A DNA stretch of 64,000 bases from Mangrovibacterium diazotrophicum (lineage in GTDB: Bacteria; Bacteroidota; Bacteroidia; Bacteroidales; Prolixibacteraceae): assembly GCF_003610535.1 (NCBI RefSeq), contig NZ_RAPN01000001.1, forward strand, positions 2,901,320 to 2,965,319, written 5' to 3'. The position numbers were made by a program, and so were the translations under genes. Under the pieces are notes generated by a model, which saw only the letters and a list, made by a program, of their open reading frames with translations, had not been told where the DNA came from and searched no databases. The stretch's first letter is position 1; every line of letters begins with the position of its first letter. Shown one piece after another: positions 27,536 through 36,447 of the stretch.

Positions 27536-28710
27536 TTGAAGGAATGAGGGAATGAAGGACCGATGGATTGATGGATTGACTAATTAGCCATTTACAATTG
27601 ACAATTTAGGGAAAGTTTCAACACCGGTTACAGTTAGCAGTAACGAGTCATGAGTCGTAAGCGACTATGCCCCAACGGGGCAACAGCAACAGCCTGCGGC
27701 AACGCCGTAGGATAGAGAGCGCCCCCCAATCCCCCCAAAGGTTGCTCGAAGCACAACGGCCCAAAAAGAGGGATTAGCGATTGGGCAGAGGGCAAAGAGC
27801 GCAGAGCCAAAAGTAAAAATTCACAACCTACCATTGACGATTGACACTTAAAAATCGCAGAGTACGCGGAAAAAACACAGGGCATTTACTATCTACAATT
27901 TACCATTGACAAATAAAACCGCAGGGCGGTTGACACTATTGTAGAAAACGATCTACCATTAACCATTAAAACCGCGGAGCGGTGAAATATTTGTAGTTTC
28001 AACAAACATCCCCTGCCCCGCAAGGTCGCTCGAAGCACATCGTTCCCAAAAAGGGATTAGCGATTAACGATTCGGGATTAATGATTGAAGATTTGGAAGA
28101 AGGCAAAGTGCATGGGGCAGAGAGCCAAGAGTAAAAATTCACAATCTACCATTGACGATTGACAATTAAAGAACGCGGAGAAAACACAGGGCATTTACTA
28201 TATACAATTTACCATTGACAAATAAAACCGCAGGGCGGTTGACATTATTGTAGAAAACGATCTACCATTATCCATTAAAACCGCGGAGCGGTGAAATATT
28301 TGTAGTTTCAACAAACATCCCCTGCCCCGCAAGGTCGCTCGAAGCACATCGTTCCCAAAAAGGGATTAGCGATTAACGATTCGGGATTAACGATTGAAGA
28401 TTGGGCAAAGGGCAAAGGGCGCGGAGCCAAGAGTAAAATTAACGATGTACAATTAACAATTAAACCCGAGAAATAGACGCGAAGATTGACGACAGATCAC
28501 CGGATATTAGACAAAAAATGCTGTGAACAAACCGAAAAACTGAAATACGCTACACGTAACAATTCAACTTTATTCAACAATTCAACAACTCTTAACGTAT
28601 TGTAAAACAGATTGCCTTCGATTTGAATTAAACGTAATTTTATTCCCAACATTGGTTCTATACCATGGAATTCTAAATTATGTATAAACCCATCAATTAA
28701 CCTTTAAAAA
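27536..28710. other. Repeat-rich non-coding region
   Basis: No gene is seen over about 1.2 kb. Most of it is the roughly 309-bp direct repeat described separately, built of short phrases such as GATTAACGATT, CCATTGACAA and CCGCGGAGCGGTG. The last 270 bases are AT-rich and may hold the promoter of the gene at 28711, with a weak TAATTTTA at 28635-28642. Confidence 0.7.
27741..28440. repeat. Direct repeat of about 309 bp, one full copy and two partial copies
   Basis: Marker phrases recur 309 bases apart: GGCATTTACT at 27881 and 28190, AAGGTCGCTC at 28022 and 28331. The two later copies are nearly identical over about 200 bases. An older, more diverged partial copy precedes them (GGATTAG phrase about 283 bases upstream). 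Contains paired GC-rich phrases (CCGCAGGGCGG, CCGCGGAGCGG) that could form small hairpins. Confidence 0.85.
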
Positions 28711-29463
28711 ATGAATGGAGATACAAATCGAAAGTTTAATTGCAGGAATGAAGAGTTACCTGTGATTTGCGGCTTCGTAGCCGACAGTCTGAACCGCGAC
28801 CTGGCCGACTTCAGCCAGTTTTCGCCGAAGTACAGTGAAACCTACGTGAGCGATTTTCGCTCGGCCATTGATGCTGTTACCGAATTGGTTACACCGCGCG
28901 AGGAGACCTTGCAGGTGAAACTGCTTACCGAGCAGATTTATAACTTGCAAAGCGAACTCGCCGACCAGCTGAACCGATTACAGGCATACCTGGACATGGC
29001 CGGCAAGAGTATTCCACTATCCGCAAGCGATTTCGGAATTCTTCCTTGCCGCCGAAAGATACACCAACATGAAACCGAAGGTGTAATGCAGGCTCTAAAG
29101 TTGGTCATGAATAACGTGGCCCGCTACAAAACGCCCTTGAATGAACAGGGAATGAGCGATGAGTTTGAAGCCCGGCTCCAGGCCATCTCGTCCGAACTTT
29201 CAACGGCTGTACAAAAGCGTTACGAACTGGTCTCGCGACGAGCCGAACTGGTGCAGGACAACATGGGCGAGCTGAATGCCCTGTTCGAACAAATGAACCT
29301 GATTTGCAAAACGGGTAAGGCGCTGTATAAAAACAACAACCCGGCCAAAACAAAGGATTACACGTTTAGCCATTTGCTGAAGCAGATCAGACGCCCGAAA
29401 GCTGCCGAGCCGCAACCCGACGAAAACGACGAATCGGGTATTAACGCCGAAGCAGCCGAGTAA
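28711..29463 (+). CDS. Hypothetical helical protein
   Basis: A 250-residue soluble protein I do not recognise. It has no signal peptide or membrane helix. Long stretches are predicted helical by eye, with coiled-coil-like spacing at about residues 70-100 (VKLLTEQIYNLQSELADQLN) and 155-210. The C-terminus is acidic (EPQPDENDESGINAEAAE). Codon use and GC look like the conserved part of the genome rather than the AT-rich glycan modules. It lies alone between two repeat zones, followed by a palindromic repeat, a terminator-like hairpin and the 21-bp tandem repeat. Composition and length support a real gene. Confidence 0.7.
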   Translation: MNGDTNRKFNCRNEELPVICGFVADSLNRDLADFSQFSPKYSETYVSDFRSAIDAVTELVTPREETLQVKLLTEQIYNLQSELADQLNRLQAYLDMAGKSIPLSASDFGILPCRRKIHQHETEGVMQALKLVMNNVARYKTPLNEQGMSDEFEARLQAISSELSTAVQKRYELVSRRAELVQDNMGELNALFEQMNLICKTGKALYKNNNPAKTKDYTFSHLLKQIRRPKAAEPQPDENDESGINAEAAE

Positions 29464-29479
29464 AGAGCCTCTCTGAAAC

Positions 29480-29572
29480 CGTCATTGCCTGCCCCGCTGG
29501 ACAGACGGGCGAGGACGCGGCAAATCTTTACCGCTATAAGCAACAAATTGCTTCACTCCGTTCGCAATGACG
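29480..29572. repeat. Palindromic REP/MITE-like repeat copy
   Basis: Bounded by CGTCATTGC at 29480 and CGCAATGACG ending at 29572, an inverted pair. The inner part carries the AAATTGCTTCACTCCG phrase of the family also found at 38.9, 39.5 and 40.9-41.3 kb. Confidence 0.75.
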
Positions 29573-29590
29573 GGATACGAATGAATTTAT

Positions 29591-29634
29591 AAACCTCAGC
29601 TTAGAGGTACACAATACCAACAGGCTGAGGTTTT
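29591..29634 (+). terminator. Terminator-like hairpin after the hypothetical gene
   Basis: A perfect 10-bp stem (AAACCTCAGC 29591-29600 with GCTGAGGTTT 29624-29633) contains a smaller inner GGTA/TACC stem and ends in a short T run. It is 128 bases after the stop of the gene at 28711 and directly before the tandem repeat. Confidence 0.55.
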
Positions 29635-29635
29635 C

Positions 29636-29929
29636 CGGCGCCTTGCTGCAAACATCCTCTGGCTCTTGCAAGGCAACCGAATGCTTCTGCAAACGTACAT
29701 AGCGCTTTTGCAAAATAATAACTTGCTCCCGAAACTCATCCAAAGCGGGATGCAACGTACCAGGATGCTTCGGCAAAACAACCGAACATTTCCGCAAACG
29801 AACACGATGCTCTTGCAAAGCGTGCAATACGCGATGCAAACGAACACGATGCCGTTGCAAAACTGCCGAACCCTTGTGCAAAGCCGGCAAAGGCAATTAT
29901 AAAACCGGCAACAGCGATTGCAAGCGCTG
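29636..29929. repeat. Tandem repeat, 14 units of exactly 21 bp
   Basis: The stretch divides without gaps into fourteen diverged 21-base units of the type CGAATGCTTTTGCAAACGAAC; the most conserved core is TTGCAAA or TGCAAA. The period equals seven codons and about two turns of DNA. Frames on both strands stay open across it, giving heptad-like translations, but no start, product or domain is convincing. Confidence 0.85.
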
Positions 29930-30155
29930 CAGACAAAATAAACCAGAGAAGAAGGCATAACCCAAAGGGCAAAAGGCTAAACTGAAAACGGCCAACTTTT
30001 GCAACCGGATGCCAACAACTTAAAGCTTGACACTTGAGGCTCAAGCGCAAAACGCCTAACCCGCAACACGTATTAAAACACCCTATCCATCGCCGTTGGC
30101 GAAGCGGGGAAACCTTGCCGCAAATACAGAAAAAGCCACTAGCAGATCAACAAAA

Positions 30156-31415
30156 ATGAAACCCAATAATAAATTCTATCTATACTACCTGCTTATATGC
30201 TACATACTCGGTGTTCTACTCTACGATTTCATCGGTTTTGACTATACTGATGAAATCCTATTGCTGGTTTTAGTAACCAACACTTGCTACAACCTGCTAA
30301 CCAACAGGGTTAAAAAGAGAAAAGATCTGACTGAGGTTGCTATCGTGATTCTTATTTTTATCTCGTATTTATGCTATTCTTTAGCGATAAAGTCAAATAC
30401 TCATAAAGCAATTTTTTCGGATTTCGTCATACAACTAAAACCTTTTTTAGCATTCTATTGCATATATCTAACGGATTTTAGCTTAGCAGATAACGACAAA
30501 AAAATAATCCGCACAACGGCCGTATTTTCAACAATTTATATTGGAAGTATTACGCTCTTTGGGTTAGGAACAGGAACGTTTGATAATACTATTAAATCGT
30601 TCTTCGGACATCCTTCCAGATATGCTACAACAATTACGATCACAAGTGTACTTTACCTGTATGCTTGTTCTACGTTTTCGTTCAAGCAAATCCTAAGTGC
30701 TATCCTAATTCTCAGTATTGGATTATTCTCCTTCCGCTCTAAATTTTTCGGATTCTTTGTTGCTGCAATCGCGACATTGTTACTCAGAAACCGCATCGAA
30801 TTAAAAATAAACTTAAAAAATACAATTGCTTCAATCGTGATTGTAGCATCAATTATTGTAGTTGCTTACTCTAAGCTTTCATACTATTTTGTTGAAGGAA
30901 GCCAGAACGGAGAGATTTATGCACGCCCTGCGTTGTACATGACATCCATTAAAATCTTGTCAGACTACTTCCCTCTCGGAAGCGGCCTGGGAACATTCGC
31001 GACTCATGCATCTGCTGTAGATTATTCTCCGTTGTACGATCAATATGATTTGTCAAGTGTTTTCGGTCTTACCCCTGACAAGCGGTCGTTTATAAGTGAT
31101 ACTTTCTTCCCTTCTTTAGCTCAATTTGGATTTCTTGGCACCATTCTTTTCTTTACTTTCTGGGTGAGATTATTCAAAAAGATTCGCATATACAGCTCTA
31201 TTAAATCGCCTGTGGCTACGCAGTTAATTACCATATCTTTCCTTATCCTACTATTTCTATTCATTGAATCGATTGCTGATTCTACTTTTACTCAAAACAG
31301 AGGACTTTTTACTATGCTGCTACTAGGTTTATCGATGAATGATATGCACCACGAAGCGGTCAAAAATATCTGCCGTTTAAATATTTTGAATAAGAGTGTT
31401 CTACTTTATAAATAA
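30156..31415 (+). CDS. O-antigen/capsule polymerase candidate (Wzy-like)
   Basis: From ATG 30156 (MKPNNKFYLYYLLICYILG) a 419-residue membrane protein with about 11-12 hydrophobic helices. The frame is open to 30096 but that part is polar repeat-derived sequence. The segment DYFPLGSGLGTFATHAS is the characteristic loop of O-antigen ligase/polymerase (Wzy_C type) proteins. Opens module C, followed by a flippase 41 bp later. It would polymerise the repeat unit built by the downstream glycosyltransferases. Confidence 0.8.
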   Translation: MKPNNKFYLYYLLICYILGVLLYDFIGFDYTDEILLLVLVTNTCYNLLTNRVKKRKDLTEVAIVILIFISYLCYSLAIKSNTHKAIFSDFVIQLKPFLAFYCIYLTDFSLADNDKKIIRTTAVFSTIYIGSITLFGLGTGTFDNTIKSFFGHPSRYATTITITSVLYLYACSTFSFKQILSAILILSIGLFSFRSKFFGFFVAAIATLLLRNRIELKINLKNTIASIVIVASIIVVAYSKLSYYFVEGSQNGEIYARPALYMTSIKILSDYFPLGSGLGTFATHASAVDYSPLYDQYDLSSVFGLTPDKRSFISDTFFPSLAQFGFLGTILFFTFWVRLFKKIRIYSSIKSPVATQLITISFLILLFLFIESIADSTFTQNRGLFTMLLLGLSMNDMHHEAVKNICRLNILNKSVLLYK

Positions 31416-31456
31416 AAATTCTCGAAGCTAATTCGTCCTATCCTTTAATACCTAAA

Positions 31457-32998
31457 ATGAGTGGAAATCTAAAAAAGTCTGTTGTTAATACTGGCTTTAT
31501 GTATGGGAAGATGGTTGTATCGATGGTTACGACCTTTGTTGGAACGCGAATTGTACTGGAACAATTAGGGGCTGAAGATTTTGGACTCTACAATTTGATT
31601 GCAGGTATTACAGCGATGTTAGGCTTTTTCCGAAGTTCTCTTTCAACCAGCAATCAAAGGTATTTATCTCTGGCATTGGGAGCTGAAGACAACAAAAGGC
31701 TCCAGGAAGTTTTCAACTCATCCAAAGTATTACATTTAGTATTATCAATTAGCTTGATCGTTGCACTTGAGGTAGTCGGAATTTACCTCATCTACTATAA
31801 ACTGGATATCCCACCTAATAGCACGGAATTAGCTTTAATCATTTTTCAGTTTCTAATTTTCGACATTGCTTTTTCAATTACATCCATACCTTATTCTGCC
31901 CTCATCTCATCGCATGAAGATATCCATGTCATTGCGATTCTCTATACTCTTGACGCTATTGGAAAATTTGCTGTTGCTTTGCTCCTGATATTTATTCAGA
32001 GCAATCAATTAATCGTTTATGCAGCAGGTTTAACAGTTACTTTTACGTTATCACGAATGGCTCTGCAACTCTATTGCAAACACAAATACAAAAACCTGAG
32101 TTATAAATTTGTCTTTCGAGGAAATAAAGGCTTAATGAAAGAAATATTTTTCTTCACTGGGTACAGTTCCTTCGGTGCAATAAGCGACTTGGTCAGAACA
32201 CAGGGCATTGGGGTTGTACTTAACCTTTTTTTTGGTGTCCTCATCAATGCTGCTTATGCCTTGGTTTTGCAGATAAACGGTCAACTCCGTTTTTTTGCCA
32301 GCAGCCTAATGATGACGCTCAACCCACAAATTATTAAAGCTGAAGGCAGTGGCGACCGGGTTAAAATGCTGGAATTAGCCCTGCAATCAACGAAGTTTTC
32401 CTTCTTTATTTTAAGTTTTGTGTCCATTCCTATATATTGGCAATTACCCAATATCCTGGACATCTGGTTAAAAGACGTGCCAAAATATACATTAGAGTTA
32501 GCACGTCTCATCATTATTCAAGCTTTAATTTATCAACTGACCAGTGGTATTCATACAGCCATTAATTCTATTGGTAATATCAAGAAATATCAAATCATAT
32601 CGAGTTTCATTTATTTAATGACACTCCCGCTTGGCTATTTTACTCTTAAAGCAGGCTACGGGGTAAGTTCGATCTTATATATTTCCATAGCTATTGAAAT
32701 AATAGTCTTTTGTTTTCGAATCCAGTACTTAAATAAGTTGAGTCACTTTCCTATAGTAGATTTTTTAAAGAAAACATTTAGATATACACTCCTCCCAGTT
32801 ATTACAGCAACTATAATCATTATCGGATTTTATAAAAGCATCTCCGAGCTTAACCAATACCTGGCAATTACAGTAGCGTTCGTTATTTCTTCATTAACAT
32901 CAATAACATCAATCTATTTTATTGGATTGGGAAAAGACGAACAAAGCCTGTTGATCAAACAATTCAATTTATTCTACGCAAAATATACCGGAATATGA
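31457..32998 (+). CDS. Polysaccharide flippase (Wzx-like) of module C
   Basis: A 513-residue MOP-superfamily membrane protein of the same subfamily as those at 10816, 12387 and 51798: NTGFMYGKMVVSMVTTFVGT, GAEDFGLYNLIAGITAMLGF and the NAAYALVLQINGQLRFFASS central block. It transports lipid-linked repeat units. Its stop overlaps the start of the next gene by four bases (ATGA), showing translational coupling with the FrhB-like protein. Confidence 0.9.
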   Translation: MSGNLKKSVVNTGFMYGKMVVSMVTTFVGTRIVLEQLGAEDFGLYNLIAGITAMLGFFRSSLSTSNQRYLSLALGAEDNKRLQEVFNSSKVLHLVLSISLIVALEVVGIYLIYYKLDIPPNSTELALIIFQFLIFDIAFSITSIPYSALISSHEDIHVIAILYTLDAIGKFAVALLLIFIQSNQLIVYAAGLTVTFTLSRMALQLYCKHKYKNLSYKFVFRGNKGLMKEIFFFTGYSSFGAISDLVRTQGIGVVLNLFFGVLINAAYALVLQINGQLRFFASSLMMTLNPQIIKAEGSGDRVKMLELALQSTKFSFFILSFVSIPIYWQLPNILDIWLKDVPKYTLELARLIIIQALIYQLTSGIHTAINSIGNIKKYQIISSFIYLMTLPLGYFTLKAGYGVSSILYISIAIEIIVFCFRIQYLNKLSHFPIVDFLKKTFRYTLLPVITATIIIIGFYKSISELNQYLAITVAFVISSLTSITSIYFIGLGKDEQSLLIKQFNLFYAKYTGI

Positions 32999-34164
32999 AT
33001 ATTTCAAGTACGCCTTCATTCTTAAACACCCTGAAGAAAGAAGAGTGTTATGGCTGCATGGCATGCGTAAATGCGTGTGGAACTGATTCTATTTCCATAA
33101 CAAGAGACTCAGAAGGATTTATCTACCCTGCTGTAGACAAAAATAAATGTATTCTTTGTGGGAAGTGTGCAAAAGTGTGCCCTCTGGTCAATGAACCGCC
33201 CGAATTACAAGAAGGGCAAGAAGTATACTACGCTTGGTCAAACAATACACAAAACCGATTAGATAGTTCATCAGGTGGTATTTTCTCGGAAATAGCAACA
33301 ACAGTTCTATCAAATAACGGGTTAGTATATGGCGCTGCTTATGCAAATGATATGAGCGTCGTTCATATCAAAATAACAACTAAAGAAGAACTACCCAAAA
33401 TAAGGGGATCAAAGTATATACAAAGTGATATTAGCCCAACCTTTAAGACCATAAAAGCTGACCTAAAAGCTGGGAAGCTTGTTTATTTTACAGGGACCCC
33501 GTGCCAAGTCAGCGCCATAAAAAAATTCACGAACAATCCAGACAATCTTATTACTTCAGACTTAGTATGTCACGGTGTACCTAGTTCTAAAATGTTCCAG
33601 GACCAACTCTCCCTATTCGATCAAAAGATCAACAACATAAGCTTTAGAGACAAAAAAAGAACCGGATGGGGATATGATTTAAGATTAGTTAGCGACAATA
33701 AGACATGGAGAATGGAACCATTGGCCCTACCCTATTTTTATGGTTTTTGGAAGAATCTAACATTACGTCCATCCTGTTATAATTGCCAATTCGCAACTAT
33801 TAACAGAGAGGGAGATATAACCTTGGCTGACTATTGGCTAGTAAGGAAATCACACCCAAGTATAAAAACAGGGAAAGGAGTTAGCGCTATTATAGTTAAC
33901 ACTGATAAAGGTTGTAAAATAATAGAAGATTTAAACAATATAACAGTTGAAAAGTCTTCTATGGTTAATCTATTAAAAGGATTGGGTCGACTAAAATCTC
34001 CCGTAAAAAAACCCCAAAGCCGTGACCTAATCATGCTAGAATATTCACAAAAAGGATTTAGCTATATCGCAAAAAATTATTTGATGCCTCCCCGACAGGT
34101 GATTCTCAAAGAAAAAGCACTAAGAGGACTCAAGCAATTAATATTGTTCAAATACTGGAAATAA
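32995..34164 (+). CDS. FrhB/FdhB-like iron-sulfur protein of polysaccharide loci
   Basis: A 389-residue cytoplasmic protein. The N-terminus holds two classic 4Fe-4S motifs: Cys18, 21, 24, 28 (CYGCMACVNAC) and Cys52, 55, 58, 62 (CILCGKCAKVCP). The rest is the coenzyme F420 hydrogenase beta-subunit-like domain, with SSGGIFSEIA, GTPCQVSAIKKF and CHGVPSSKMF. Similar proteins are common in bacterial glycan loci beside pyruvyltransferase-family genes; F420 itself is not expected in Bacteroidota, so a flavin is the likelier cofactor (inference). It overlaps the flippase by 4 bp and precedes a pyruvyltransferase-family gene by 4 bp. Confidence 0.87.
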   Translation: MNISSTPSFLNTLKKEECYGCMACVNACGTDSISITRDSEGFIYPAVDKNKCILCGKCAKVCPLVNEPPELQEGQEVYYAWSNNTQNRLDSSSGGIFSEIATTVLSNNGLVYGAAYANDMSVVHIKITTKEELPKIRGSKYIQSDISPTFKTIKADLKAGKLVYFTGTPCQVSAIKKFTNNPDNLITSDLVCHGVPSSKMFQDQLSLFDQKINNISFRDKKRTGWGYDLRLVSDNKTWRMEPLALPYFYGFWKNLTLRPSCYNCQFATINREGDITLADYWLVRKSHPSIKTGKGVSAIIVNTDKGCKIIEDLNNITVEKSSMVNLLKGLGRLKSPVKKPQSRDLIMLEYSQKGFSYIAKNYLMPPRQVILKEKALRGLKQLILFKYWK

Positions 34165-34168
34165 CATC

Positions 34169-35296
34169 ATGAAGGATAATTTAATTTACTATAAAACAAC
34201 TGCTGATTTTGACAACACCGGAGAAGTTTTGATCTACAAAAGCTTACTAGAGCTATTAAGGAATCACGGACAAGTAGTAATAGATGATTCAACCAAAACT
34301 CCAAGGTTATTTCTTGAACGCATCAAAATCCAAGATTCTGAACGCTTGAGCAGTATTTCCAAACTTACTTTCAGTTCTAGTTTGTGGCGATCCGCTTTAC
34401 AGTATTGTTTTCGAAAAAAAAGAGTCTTTTTCGTCACGGGTATTGGTGCGCACTCGGTAAAAGGAATTAAATCGGCAATAAAAAATATAGTTGCTACTGT
34501 ATATTGTACAGGGCTACGATTGTTTGGGGTAAAACTAATTCGCTTAGGAATGTCCATGCAGTTTGCAGGAAAACCTGCTGAACTTTCTGAAGTATTATTA
34601 AGCAAAAGCTTTAATCATTATTATGTGAGAGATTCAATATCACTAAAAAATTGTCAAAAGGCAGGGGTGAAAAAAGTGAAACTAGCACCAGACCTATCGT
34701 GGGCATATAATATTGGCGTTAAACAAACAAAAATTAACCATAACAAGATTATACTAAGCTTTAGAGAATATGCAGGTACGAAAGACAAACAAGTCGAATA
34801 CAAAAAGCGGCTTTCAGCTGCCATCATTAGTTTATGCGAACTTATAAATAAATTGTTGCCGAACAGCTCATTTATTCTGACACATCAAGTGAATGCTGAT
34901 CTTAAATTTATGGGAGAAATAAAATCGCATTTGTCTGAGAACGGATTTCAATCTGAATTAGTAGAAGAATTCATCACGCTCGACAATGCTTCAAATTACT
35001 ATACTGACGCGAACTTGGTAATTTCAAACCGCCTTCACGTATTGCTTCTAGCTTATAAATTCGGAGGACTTCCTATCGCATTTACTGATCTCCAAAATCA
35101 CCTAAAGATTAAAGGAATATTTGAAGATTCACAGTTAGGGCAACTCTTATTTGACTTTAACTATAAAACCCCTGAGTTAACACAATTACTTCAAAATGTC
35201 ATCGAAAACAGAGAACGACTATTGTCTAGTACAAAGGAAACAGCCAAGTCAAACAAACTTGAGCTTGAGAGAATAACTAAAACAATCTTTTCATGA
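34169..35296 (+). CDS. Polysaccharide pyruvyl transferase family protein (NRLH type)
   Basis: A 375-residue cytoplasmic protein. It shows the pyruvyltransferase-superfamily layout: an N-terminal NTGEVLIYKSLLELL, YYVRDSISLKN and LAPDLSWAY in the middle, and SNRLHVLLLAYKFGGLPIAF near the C-terminus in place of the SFHG motif of other members here. It shares this NRLH variant with the gene at 58945. Paired with the FrhB-like gene upstream, a common association. It overlaps the following GT4 by 4 bp. Whether it transfers pyruvate or another group cannot be seen. Confidence 0.83.
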   Translation: MKDNLIYYKTTADFDNTGEVLIYKSLLELLRNHGQVVIDDSTKTPRLFLERIKIQDSERLSSISKLTFSSSLWRSALQYCFRKKRVFFVTGIGAHSVKGIKSAIKNIVATVYCTGLRLFGVKLIRLGMSMQFAGKPAELSEVLLSKSFNHYYVRDSISLKNCQKAGVKKVKLAPDLSWAYNIGVKQTKINHNKIILSFREYAGTKDKQVEYKKRLSAAIISLCELINKLLPNSSFILTHQVNADLKFMGEIKSHLSENGFQSELVEEFITLDNASNYYTDANLVISNRLHVLLLAYKFGGLPIAFTDLQNHLKIKGIFEDSQLGQLLFDFNYKTPELTQLLQNVIENRERLLSSTKETAKSNKLELERITKTIFS

Positions 35297-36447
35297 GAAT
35301 AGCCATTGTCCGTACAGCCAATGGTGCACTGAATCCAAACAAATACAATATTCAAGAGATAGGCTTAGGTAAAGGCCTTGTTCAACAGGGGCATTCAGTT
35401 GATCTATATTCAAGTTTCATCGGAATTTCGCAACCTACAATTCACTTTCAAAATTCAAATTCGACACTTTTGTTAATACCGATAAAGGGAATTGCCTTTA
35501 AACAAATTAGCTATTACCGAGGACTTATAACGCAAATGCTCAAGGGGCAATATGATTTGATACAGGTACACGAGGACTCGCAATTAATGACTGCAATTAT
35601 TCTAAAGGCCGCTAAAAAAGCAGGTATTAAAACGGTGCTTTACCAAGGGATGTACGAAAACTATACCGGACTTGGAGTAATCTACCAAAAGACATTAGAT
35701 TTTCTTTTTAAAAGAACAACCCAACGGAACGCCGACTTTGTATATGCTAAAACAAATGCAGCAAAAGCCTATTTGGAAAACAAAACTTACCGTGACGTAC
35801 AAATACAACCAATTGGATTAGATATCAAGGACAAAACGGACCCTTTTGAGAGGCTAGAAAGTCTAAACGAGTTCAAAGATCGATTCGACCACCTGTTGTT
35901 GTATGTTGGCGTGTTAGAGCCCCGCAGAGAAGTAAACCTAGTACTGCAATCACTTAAAGTACTAATTTCTAAAAAAAACAAAAACATCGGTTTCGTAATT
36001 GTTGGTAAAGGACCGGATAAACGAACGATAGAACGTGAAATTAAAGAGCTAGCACTTGAACGAAATGTTTACTGGATCGAAAGTGTGCCCAACGAACAAA
36101 TTGGCTCGATCTACCAAGCCTGTGATTTATTTTTACTGCCCTCACATTACGAAATCTATGGAATGGTAGTTATGGAAGCATTGTATAACGGTATTCCTGT
36201 TGTATCATCTCCAACTGCTGGGCCGATTGATATTTTAACCGAAGAATTTCTGGGTGCTACTGCCCCATTGAAAATAGCTCTTTGGTCGGAAACTATTAAT
36301 CATTATCTGAATTCAATCTTTAATTCTAAGGAAAGTAAACAACAAAGAAAAGATTATATCCTTAAAAGGTTTTCCTGGAACCAATTAGCTCAAGAATACC
36401 TTAGAAAACTAGAGAATAATGTCTATGAAAGTTCTACAGATAAATAA
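35293..36447 (+). CDS. Glycosyltransferase family 4 (GT-B fold)
   Basis: A 384-residue protein. The N-terminal half begins MRIAIVRTANGALNPNKYNI; the donor half shows LLYVGVLEPRREVNLVLQSL, FVIVGKGPDKRTIE, and HYEIYGMVVMEALYNGIPVV with the E-x7-E pair. The overlap of 4 bp with the pyruvyltransferase-family gene and 29 bp with the next GT4 shows a tightly packed operon. Donor sugar unknown. Confidence 0.88.
   Translation: MRIAIVRTANGALNPNKYNIQEIGLGKGLVQQGHSVDLYSSFIGISQPTIHFQNSNSTLLLIPIKGIAFKQISYYRGLITQMLKGQYDLIQVHEDSQLMTAIILKAAKKAGIKTVLYQGMYENYTGLGVIYQKTLDFLFKRTTQRNADFVYAKTNAAKAYLENKTYRDVQIQPIGLDIKDKTDPFERLESLNEFKDRFDHLLLYVGVLEPRREVNLVLQSLKVLISKKNKNIGFVIVGKGPDKRTIEREIKELALERNVYWIESVPNEQIGSIYQACDLFLLPSHYEIYGMVVMEALYNGIPVVSSPTAGPIDILTEEFLGATAPLKIALWSETINHYLNSIFNSKESKQQRKDYILKRFSWNQLAQEYLRKLENNVYESSTDK

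Noticed and set aside
29636-29929. CRISPR array
   Set aside because: Units follow one another without spacers and diverge gradually; no cas gene is in the window.
29596-29958. Reverse-strand Cys-rich frame (and overlapping frames) across the 21-bp repeat
   Set aside because: All frames stay open because the period is a multiple of three. The Cys-rich, Phe/Ala-rich and Leu/Gln-rich translations are by-products of the same repeat, and none has a convincing start or partner.
30098-30105. Fourth copy of the leader element before module C
   Set aside because: GGCGAAGC is present, but GTAACTGA and TTCAG are absent at the required distances.
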